From an uncultured Rubellimicrobium sp. (lineage in GTDB: Bacteria; Pseudomonadota; Alphaproteobacteria; Rhodobacterales; Rhodobacteraceae): a stretch of DNA of 5,770 bases. The DNA lies in the NCBI GenBank assembly GCA_902805995.1, contig CADCUU010000162.1, positions 1-5,770 on the forward strand, in the 5' to 3' direction. The notes below the pieces were generated by a model that saw only the letters and a program-made list of their open reading frames with translations, was not told the origin of the DNA and ran no database searches. Below are positions 1 through 4,556 of this stretch, in pieces. The first letter of the stretch is position 1, and each line of letters begins with the position of its first letter. The position numbers and the translations under genes are program-made.

Positions 1-1326
1 GGTGCGCGGATCGACGGCCCCGCCGCCCCAGTTGTTCGCCCCGGCCGTGCCCGGCCACATGAGCGTCCCCTCGACCGAAGGCGGCGTGTAGAGCCCGTCG
101 TAGCGGTAGGTCTCCATATCCCGAGAGCACTGGCCAAAGGACAGCGCGTCGGCCAGGGCCCAGACGCCGGGAAACTCCTGGTTGTCCACGGTGGGCGGCG
201 GGGCTAGCGGGAAGGGCTGGGTGGGCGACGCGACCTCGCCCTCGGCGTCGCTAGCGGGGACGGGGCGGTCCTCGATGGGGAACAGCGGCTCGCCCGTGCG
301 GCGGTCGAGGACGAAGACGAGACCCTGCTTGGTCGTCTGGACCAGGGCCGGCACCACCTCGCCGTCGCGCTCCAGATCCACGAGGGTCGGCGCGGAGGGG
401 GTGTCGTAGTCCCAGATGTCATGGCGGACATGCTGGAAGCTCCAGGCGATCTCGCCCGTCGCGATGTCCACTGCCGTGATGGAGGTGGCCAGCGGCACGC
501 CGTCGAGCCGGTTGCCGCCCCAGTAGTTCGGCTCGGGCGAGGAGACGGGCACATAGACGAGGCCAAGCTCGGCATCCGCCGACATGGAGGACCAGATGTT
601 GGCCGTGCCGGTGACGGGAATGAGTTCCTCGGGGATGAAGCCCGTGTCCCACAGAAGCTCGCCCGTGCGGGCGTCCACGGCCATCAGGTTGCCGGGCGGC
701 GTCACCGAATAGGCCCAGTCCTTGCCCGACCATCCGAACAGGATCGTGTCGCCCACCACCGTAGGCGGCTGGAGGAGCGAGAAGGGGAAGACGGCGTTCA
801 CGTCGTTCCACTGGTTGATATCCAGCACCCCGCCTTCGCCGAACTCCTGGCAAAGCTCGCCCGTGTCGGCGTCCACGGCGTGAAGATGCGCGTCCATGGT
901 GCCGATCAGGACGCGCTTCTCGCAGGGGCCCTCCTGCCCGCTCTCCCAGTAGGACACGCCCCGGTTCTTGAGAGCGGGCTGGGTCAGCGCCTCCAGCGTA
1001 GACTGGGTGTCATAGGACCAGCGCTCCTCGCCCGTGGCGGGGTCGAGCGCGAGGATGCGGTAGAAGGGCGTGCCGAGGTAGAGCGTGCCGTTCGCGTAGA
1101 TCGGGGTCGCGGACCAGACCGTCGCCGGAAGCTCCCCCGAGCCATCGGCCACATCGCCCGTCCGCACCTCCCAAGCGCGTTCGAGCCGCTGGACGCTGTC
1201 GGGGGTGAGGGACGGCGCGTCGGCGAACTTGGTCCCGGCAAGATTGCCGTTGAAGGTGCTCCAGACTGGCTGCTCCGCGAGGGCCGGGGTAGCCAGAAAG
1301 CCTGCGAGGATGAGGCCCATCCTCAT
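1..1326 (-). CDS. PQQ-dependent dehydrogenase, glucose/quinate-type catalytic domain (3' end outside window)
   Basis: Periplasmic quinoprotein oxidising a sugar, polyol or cyclic alcohol with PQQ; electrons would go to ubiquinone. The frame is open for 442 codons to the left edge. Residues 1-17 look like a signal peptide ending in Ala-Leu-Ala, and the mature part starts directly with the PQQ beta-propeller. Five tryptophan-docking motifs of the form A-x-D-x-x-T-G-x-x-x-W or degenerate versions lie near residues 93, 150, 216, 285 and 339. Aligned by eye to recalled E. coli Gcd, Asp306 in HDIWDYD matches catalytic Asp466 and Lys333 in TTKQG matches PQQ-binding Lys493, with the same 27-residue spacing. 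The Gcd His262 position is Phe88 here. The five N-terminal membrane helices of Gcd are absent; a separate membrane gene sits upstream. Start chosen because its ATG overlaps the upstream stop (ATGA) and GGGAGG lies 8 bases before it. The substrate cannot be read from sequence; family assignment is firm. Confidence 0.9.
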   Translation of the reverse strand, partial: MRMGLILAGFLATPALAEQPVWSTFNGNLAGTKFADAPSLTPDSVQRLERAWEVRTGDVADGSGELPATVWSATPIYANGTLYLGTPFYRILALDPATGEERWSYDTQSTLEALTQPALKNRGVSYWESGQEGPCEKRVLIGTMDAHLHAVDADTGELCQEFGEGGVLDINQWNDVNAVFPFSLLQPPTVVGDTILFGWSGKDWAYSVTPPGNLMAVDARTGELLWDTGFIPEELIPVTGTANIWSSMSADAELGLVYVPVSSPEPNYWGGNRLDGVPLATSITAVDIATGEIAWSFQHVRHDIWDYDTPSAPTLVDLERDGEVVPALVQTTKQGLVFVLDRRTGEPLFPIEDRPVPASDAEGEVASPTQPFPLAPPPTVDNQEFPGVWALADALSFGQCSRDMETYRYDGLYTPPSVEGTLMWPGTAGANNWGGGAVDPRT

Positions 1327-1652
1327 GCCGAGGCCCTCCCGCGGAGCAGGGCAGGGGCGAGGAGAAGCCCGGCGAACGCCACCGCCATGACGATGGCGAG
1401 GGCCCATTGCATCAGGAACCAGCCCGCCAGCGCCGTGAGGATCGCCGCCAAGGCCGCAAGCGCAAGGAGCCAGAGCCGCGGGCGTCCCAGAATCAGGATC
1501 ATGCCGCCCAAGGCCGTTGCGGTCGCACCGAGAAGAGCGAGGAGAGCCCCCGCGGTGCCGCTCACGCCCGACTCCGGCCCGAGATAGGCCCAGATGGCGA
1601 GGGCCGCGCCTGCGAAGGAGGACAAGACCGGGACAGCATAGCTCCACCGCAT
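1323..1652 (-). CDS. Small four-helix membrane protein coupled to the PQQ dehydrogenase
   Basis: A 109-residue, almost wholly hydrophobic protein with four predicted membrane segments at about residues 6-24, 33-55, 59-80 and 83-103. Short charged turns (GRPRL near 56-60) and a basic tail (RGR near 104-106) separate or end them. I do not recognise a named family. Its stop codon overlaps the dehydrogenase start as ATGA, so the two are almost certainly translationally coupled. In single-chain membrane glucose dehydrogenases such as E. coli Gcd, a helical N-terminal domain of similar size precedes the same catalytic domain. I infer that this gene supplies the anchor and possibly the quinone contact, but sequence similarity to the Gcd N-terminus is not evident by eye. 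The start has a purine-rich site (AAGGGGGA, 1657-1664) just upstream. The gene is probably the first of its operon, since 219 bases separate it from the next upstream gene. Confidence 0.8.
   Translation of the reverse strand: MRWSYAVPVLSSFAGAALAIWAYLGPESGVSGTAGALLALLGATATALGGMILILGRPRLWLLALAALAAILTALAGWFLMQWALAIVMAVAFAGLLLAPALLRGRASA
1335..1340 (-). promoter_or_regulatory. Ribosome binding site GGGAGG for the PQQ dehydrogenase
   Basis: GGGAGG on the minus strand lies 8 bases before the ATG at 1326, inside the last codons of the membrane gene. Together with the ATGA overlap it fixes the start and supports coupled translation. Confidence 0.7.
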
Positions 1653-1710
1653 GTCATCCCCCTTTGCAATCGCGCTAAAACGTTGCAGCGAGCTGTTGGT
1701 TCCCGGGGCG

Positions 1711-1733
1711 GCTATAGGTGCGGGTCCGTGCTA
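1711..1733 (-). promoter_or_regulatory. Candidate -10 region of the membrane protein / PQQ dehydrogenase operon
   Basis: On the minus strand two weak -10-like hexamers occur, TATAGC (1716-1711) and TAGCAC (1733-1728). Neither has a recognisable -35, as expected for a promoter that needs an activator. With TAGCAC the FNR-like box centred at 1760.5 would sit about 40 bases before the start of transcription, close to the usual class II position (-41.5). With TATAGC it would be near -56. The choice between them is open. Confidence 0.25.
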
Positions 1734-1753
1734 GGCCGCGAGGCGCCGGTCCG

Positions 1754-1767
1754 TTGACAGGGGTCAA
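1754..1767. promoter_or_regulatory. FNR/CRP-family operator-like box TTGAC-AGGG-GTCAA
   Basis: TTGACAGGGGTCAA is a perfect inverted repeat with the 5-4-5 layout of FNR/NNR/CRP-family boxes (FNR consensus TTGAT-N4-ATCAA); the symmetry extends one base further on each side (1753-1768). It lies about 100 bases upstream of the membrane protein start, in the only sizeable non-coding gap before the PQQ dehydrogenase operon. Alphaproteobacterial FnrL, Nnr and Dnr proteins use closely related sites. Which regulator binds is inference. The same bases could instead fold as a 6-bp hairpin with a 4-base loop. Confidence 0.5.
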
Positions 1768-1799
1768 CCGGGCTTCGGATTCGTCATGACCAGCCCGGT
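1767..1799 (-). terminator. Inverted repeat, possible end of the regulator/TolA-domain transcript
   Basis: ACCGGGCT (1767-1774) and AGCCCGGT (1792-1799) form a perfect 8-bp stem with a 17-base loop that contains the palindrome GTCATGAC. It lies about 75 bases past the stop of the minus-strand gene at 1872 and touches the FNR-like box. No U-run follows on the minus strand, so an intrinsic terminator is only one reading; a protein-binding site is another. Confidence 0.3.
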
Positions 1800-1871
1800 C
1801 GGATGGAGCGACAAGCGGTTCCTTGTTGCGGGGCTGGCCCTGCTGACCGCCGCCGCGCGAGCCAGGAAGTC

Positions 1872-2537
1872 CTACCGAATGGCCCGGGTCGGTGCCTCGA
1901 AGGTCATCTCGGCGTAGCGGCTATGCTCGTGCGACTCCGGGGGCAGCGGGACGGCGTGGGCCTGGCAGCCCAGGATGGCGCGGCGGGCGGCCTCGAACGC
2001 CGCATCGGCCGCGTCCGGGGTGGGGGCGTCGTGCCAGACCAGTTCGACAGCCCCGGCCACGCGACCCTCCCGGTCGAGGTCGAAGCCCACGGTCACGGTG
2101 CTTCGGCCCGCCGGAGAGGCCGGATCGTAAGTCCAGCAGCCCTGCGCCGCCATGCGGAAGGCGTCGCGCTCCGCCGGGGTCATGCGGGCCTGAGCCTCGC
2201 GGGACGCATCGGCGCTGCCCGTCTGGCGGGCCAGGGCAGAGGCTATCGCCGCAGCGGCATTTTCGGCGGCGGTCCCGCGTTCCAGCCCAATAGGGGCGAC
2301 GCCCAAGGCCGCTTCCATCGCCAGTTCAGGAGCGCCTACCCCGGTTGTTCCAGCCGCACCCTGCAAGGTTGATCGCGGTGTTGCAGCGTCCAGGCCGCTC
2401 AGGGTCCGGCACTCCGTCCCGGGATCATCGGGGCCTGTGCCGCAGGAGGCCGTTCCCTCCGGGCCGGTCCAGGCCGTCAGGGCCACGACCAGCCCCAGCG
2501 CCAGCCCTCCAATCGCGATGTTGCCGCTCGTCCTCAT
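1872..2537 (-). CDS. Short secreted or anchored protein with a TolA-type C-terminal domain
   Basis: A 221-residue protein in three parts. One hydrophobic segment at residues 6-23 acts as a signal or membrane anchor. Residues 24-118 form an Ala/Gly/Thr/Pro-rich linker. A TolA domain III/TonB-C-like domain covers about 120-216. The domain shows the alphaproteobacterial TolA pattern: Cys134-Trp135, a strand (STVTVGFDLDREG, 146-158), a helix rich in Ala and Arg ending in RAILGC (Cys191), and a final MTFEAP strand; the two cysteines probably pair. In TolA this domain binds TolB and links the inner membrane to the outer. The usual long Lys/Glu/Ala-rich coiled coil is missing, and so is the Ser-His motif by which a TolA membrane helix contacts TolQ. 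It is therefore not an ordinary TolA. It follows the NsrR-like gene by 18 bases, with AAGGGAGG before the ATG, so the two probably form one transcript. Function unknown. Confidence 0.8.
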   Translation of the reverse strand: MRTSGNIAIGGLALGLVVALTAWTGPEGTASCGTGPDDPGTECRTLSGLDAATPRSTLQGAAGTTGVGAPELAMEAALGVAPIGLERGTAAENAAAAIASALARQTGSADASREAQARMTPAERDAFRMAAQGCWTYDPASPAGRSTVTVGFDLDREGRVAGAVELVWHDAPTPDAADAAFEAARRAILGCQAHAVPLPPESHEHSRYAEMTFEAPTRAIR

Positions 2538-2555
2538 GCGTTGCAGCCTCCCTTC

Positions 2556-2993
2556 CTAGACCTCCGCCGGTTCCGGGCTCCGGCAGGGCGGGGCCCCGAC
2601 GGCGACATCGGCCAGCGTCGTCCGATCCAGTTCCGCAAGAAAAGCGGCCTCGGCCGCGCGGAGCCGACCCTTCAGCCGGCACTGGCCGGTGATGGCGCAG
2701 TTGCCACCGGCCGGCACGAAGCATTCCACAAGCGCGTGCCCTTCCTCGAGCAAGCGCACGACCCCGCCTAGGCGGATCTGGTCGGGCGCCCGCGCCAGCA
2801 TCGCCCCCCCGCCACCGCCGCGCCGCGTGGTGACGATGCCGCCTTGAACGAGGCGCTGCATGATCTTGGCGAGGTGATGGCGCGACAGCCCGAACTCCTC
2901 CGCCAATGCCGCAGTTGAGAGGGCCTGACCGGGCGAACCGGCCAAGCGCATCAGCATCCGAAGGCCGTAATCCGTAAAGGAAGCGAGTCGCAT
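2556..2993 (-). CDS. nsrR: Rrf2-family Fe-S transcription regulator, NsrR-like
   Basis: A 145-residue DNA-binding repressor. The N-terminus MRLASFTDYGLR is the hallmark of NsrR, the nitric-oxide-sensing branch of Rrf2. A winged helix-turn-helix follows (about 25-65, with SRHHLAKIMQRL as recognition helix and the glycine-rich wing RRGGGGGA). The cluster loop has Cys91, Cys99 and Cys105, against Cys91/96/102 in E. coli NsrR, so the first gap is a few residues longer. Asp8, the fourth cluster ligand shown for Streptomyces NsrR, is present. A final helix (LDRTTLADV) matches the family. An in-frame ATG at 3026 would add 11 residues, but it has no ribosome binding site; the ATG at 2993 gives the conserved N-terminus and has AGGGA 5 bases upstream. 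NO would break the [4Fe-4S] cluster and release target genes. No NO-detoxification gene lies in the window. Another Rrf2 ligand cannot be excluded, so the symbol is less sure than the family. Confidence 0.87.
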   Translation of the reverse strand: MRLASFTDYGLRMLMRLAGSPGQALSTAALAEEFGLSRHHLAKIMQRLVQGGIVTTRRGGGGGAMLARAPDQIRLGGVVRLLEEGHALVECFVPAGGNCAITGQCRLKGRLRAAEAAFLAELDRTTLADVAVGAPPCRSPEPAEV

Positions 2994-3009
2994 CGGGGTC
3001 CCTGGCCGG

Positions 3010-3063
3010 GTACTCTGAATTAGCATCGCAAGTACTTATTAGCTGACCCGACCGCGTTGGCAA
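3010..3063 (-). promoter_or_regulatory. Candidate promoter and operator of the NsrR-like gene
   Basis: An AT-rich island just upstream of the regulator. On the minus strand TTGCCA (3063-3058) stands 16-17 bases from a weak -10 (TAATAA/AATAAG, around 3041-3035). It is followed by the perfect 8-bp palindrome AAGTACTT (3030-3037). ATTAGC occurs twice (3019-3024 and 3038-3043) and GTACT/AGTAC flank the site (3010-3014, 3031-3035). Rrf2 regulators often control themselves, so this is the natural place for the operator. I cannot match it to a known NsrR consensus. Confidence 0.35.
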
Positions 3064-3345
3064 CGCTGTCGGGGGCAGCGACAAGACTCCTGCTGCGCTG
3101 GGCGTGCATGCCTACCGTCCAGACGGACGCAGAAAAGCCATTCTCAGAAAGTTGGATAGGCAGCTGGTGTACGTGCTGCTTTCATATCCGAGCCTTTGGG
3201 GCCGCGTCGGACTCGCAGGCAGAAGCGTAGCCTGACATTCGCTCCGACACCGCGTCTGAGCTTCTTCACGGTTCGACCGGATTGTCTGAAGGTTCTCGCA
3301 TCCATGACACCGCACTAACGATCGTACCGAAGCTACAGCCGCTCT
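3064..3345. other. Non-coding stretch without recognised content
   Basis: Between the two divergent promoters lie about 280 bases with no gene I can support. The longest open frame (minus, 3112-3315, 67 codons) has no good ribosome binding site and no recognisable domain. Hand counts give 53-60% G+C across 3181-3360, against about 70% in the flanking genes. It may be decayed sequence or a long regulatory leader. Confidence 0.4.
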
Positions 3346-3348
3346 GAC

Positions 3349-3375
3349 TTGACAGGATCAGAAAATAGGTAGACT
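3349..3375 (+). promoter_or_regulatory. Sigma-70-like promoter of the DMT transporter
   Basis: A perfect -35 hexamer TTGACA (3349-3354) is followed after 15 bases by TAGACT (3370-3375), which matches 4 of 6 bases of the -10 consensus. The spacer is short, which would make the promoter weak or regulator-sensitive. The region 3361-3420 is only 40% G+C by hand count, the lowest in the window. The presumed -10 lies inside the palindromic operator, so a bound repressor would block RNA polymerase. Confidence 0.5.
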
Positions 3376-3382
3376 GGTCTAC
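3369..3382. promoter_or_regulatory. TetR-family-type operator GTAGACTGGTCTAC
   Basis: A perfect inverted repeat with 6-base arms (GTAGAC / GTCTAC) and a 2-base centre, lying over the presumed -10 of the transporter promoter. The core TAGAC-N2-GTCTA resembles operators of TetR-family repressors such as NemR (recalled as built from TAGACC/GGTCTA half-sites). No TetR gene is visible in the window, so the regulator would act from elsewhere. The operator reading rests on symmetry and position; the regulator class is inference. Confidence 0.55.
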
Positions 3383-3402
3383 ATACTTTTACGGGCTGCT
3401 CA

Positions 3403-3522
3403 ATGCCAAGATCAAAATCCTCAACCCAGTGCCACTGGCCCGCCGCAGACCTGCGGTGCATGCCCGGCGCCTTTTCCGCATTCCACTCCATCTTTAAATG
3501 CTCCAGGAGACCAACCCCATGA
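3403..3522 (+). CDS. Candidate 39-codon upstream ORF overlapping the transporter start
   Basis: An ATG about 20 bases downstream of the predicted transcription start opens a 39-residue frame that ends in a TGA overlapping the transporter ATG (ATGA, 3519-3522). The peptide has three cysteines and several basic residues, no membrane segment and no recognised domain. No clear ribosome binding site precedes it. If translated it would be coupled to the transporter and could act as a leader peptide. The 4-base overlap may also be chance, so confidence is low. Confidence 0.25.
   Translation: MPRSKSSTQCHWPAADLRCMPGAFSAFHSIFKCSRRPTP
3505..3510 (+). promoter_or_regulatory. Ribosome binding site AGGAGA deciding the transporter start
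   Basis: AGGAGA ends 8 bases before the ATG at 3519. An earlier in-frame ATG at 3498 lies upstream of this site, has no comparable site of its own and would add seven residues not expected in the family, so the 3519 start is preferred. Confidence 0.7.
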
Positions 3523-4436
3523 GCGACCCGACCGTGGCCCCCGGTTCACCGCGCAGCGGGCTCTTCGGGGTCCTGCTCCTCATCGCAGTTGAAGCAGCCC
3601 TGGTCGTGTGCTGGAGCGCGGGGTTCGTGGGCATCCGCTTTGCCAGCGACCACGCGCCCATCTTCCTGATCCTGTTCTGGAGAAGTCTTGTCTCCGGATT
3701 GGTGCTCTTGCCCTTTGCACTGACATTCGGGCCAAGGCTCCGCCGGCGGAACTTGCCGCCGCAGATGCTGTTCGGGGCGCTGGCCATGGCCGGCTACCTG
3801 TCCGGCTTCGCGCTCGCCATCGGAGAGGGGGTGCCCACGGGCCTCGTGGCGCTCATCACCGACATGCTGCCGCTGGCGGTGGCGCTCCTGTCTTGGCCGA
3901 TGCTCGGGCAGGCGCTGACAGGGCGGCAATGGCTGGGCTCCCTCATCGGGTCGGCGGGGGTCTTGATCGCCTCTGGATGGTCCCTGACCTTGGGGGACGT
4001 GCCGCTTTGGGCTTATGGGCTGCCGGTCCTCGGCACCCTCTCGCTCGCGCTGGCGACGCTCCTCCAGAAGCGCAGCCCGGCAGGGGCCTTGCCGGTGCAT
4101 CAGAGCCTCTGTCTTCAGTGCCTTTCGGCCGCCGCGATCCTCGGCGTCGCGGCTTGGGCCGAGGGGGGCGTCGCGCCAGTCCCGGAGGCGGGCTTCATCG
4201 GGGGCATCCTGTGGCTCGTGGTCGTAGCCACCTTCGGGGCCTGGGGCCTTTACTACCTCGCTCTGCGCAGGTCCTCTCCGGCCCGCGTGACGGCGGTGCT
4301 CTACCTCAGCCCGCCGGTAGTGATGGTCTGGGCTTGGCTCATGTTCGACGAGCCGCTGTCTTGGGCCATGGCGGTAGGACTGGCCGTATCGCTCGCCGGC
4401 ATCGTCATCTTCGCGAGGTCCAGGGGAGCGGCCTGA
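3519..4436 (+). CDS. EamA/DMT-family transporter (ten membrane helices)
   Basis: A 305-residue inner-membrane transporter of the drug/metabolite superfamily, built from two EamA repeats of five helices. Predicted segments: about 15-40, 46-70, 83-102, 105-128, 137-156, 164-183, 197-215, 226-248, 257-277 and 282-299. Family signs are the first-helix CWSAGFVGIR motif (a variant of W-G-S-x-F), an arginine in the second helix (FWR, Arg55), and in the second half the stretch YLSPPVVMVWAWLMFDEPL followed by a glycine-rich last helix. Length and layout are complete. EamA proteins mostly export amino acids, metabolites or toxic compounds; the substrate cannot be read from sequence. It stands alone, divergent from the NsrR-like gene and convergent with the flavoprotein. 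The TetR-type operator over its promoter suggests induction by a small molecule, perhaps the exported one. Confidence 0.9.
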   Translation: MSDPTVAPGSPRSGLFGVLLLIAVEAALVVCWSAGFVGIRFASDHAPIFLILFWRSLVSGLVLLPFALTFGPRLRRRNLPPQMLFGALAMAGYLSGFALAIGEGVPTGLVALITDMLPLAVALLSWPMLGQALTGRQWLGSLIGSAGVLIASGWSLTLGDVPLWAYGLPVLGTLSLALATLLQKRSPAGALPVHQSLCLQCLSAAAILGVAAWAEGGVAPVPEAGFIGGILWLVVVATFGAWGLYYLALRRSSPARVTAVLYLSPPVVMVWAWLMFDEPLSWAMAVGLAVSLAGIVIFARSRGAA

Positions 4437-4491
4437 CGACGCACGAGGATGGCCAGTTCCGTACGCGACGGTCCTAATTATCCTTGGCGGT

Positions 4492-4525
4492 CGGGGGCGA
4501 CTCCCCGGACAGGCGCTTTCGCCTG
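4492..4525. terminator. Two adjacent GC-rich hairpins between convergent genes
   Basis: CGGGG (4492-4496) pairs with CCCCG (4503-4507) around a 6-base loop, and CAGGCG (4510-4515) pairs with CGCCTG (4520-4525) around a CTTT loop. They lie in the 120-base gap between the ends of the transporter and the oppositely oriented flavoprotein gene, where a two-way terminator is expected. Neither stem is followed by a T-run on either strand, so termination is inferred from position and folding only. Confidence 0.4.
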
Positions 4526-4556
4526 GCGGGCGAGGAGCGGCTGCCCCCGGTCTGGC

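Noticed and set aside
289..1045. Repeated CTCGCCCGTG-like DNA words across the PQQ dehydrogenase gene
   Set aside because: They encode the repeated D-x-x-T-G-E propeller motif with the same codon choice; a protein repeat, not a DNA element.
421..1587. A 388-codon open frame on the plus strand
   Set aside because: It lies antisense to the PQQ dehydrogenase and membrane gene, whose motifs are unmistakable. The product is an Arg/Gly/His-rich string without domains, typical of an antisense frame in GC-rich DNA.
2994..3026. An earlier ATG (3026) as start of the NsrR-like gene
   Set aside because: It lacks a ribosome binding site and adds 11 residues before the conserved MRLxSFTDYG start; it also falls inside the likely promoter region.
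2425..3084. A 219-codon minus-strand frame across the regulator and the TolA-domain gene
   Set aside because: It runs in a different frame through two well-supported genes and has low-complexity Arg/Ala/Gly content.
3112..3315. A 67-codon minus-strand frame in the divergent intergenic region
   Set aside because: No ribosome binding site, no recognisable domain and no membrane segment; kept only as a possible remnant within the non-coding stretch.
3546..4100. A 184-codon minus-strand frame inside the transporter
   Set aside because: Gln/Arg/Pro/His-rich shadow of a clear membrane protein; no domain and no promoter.
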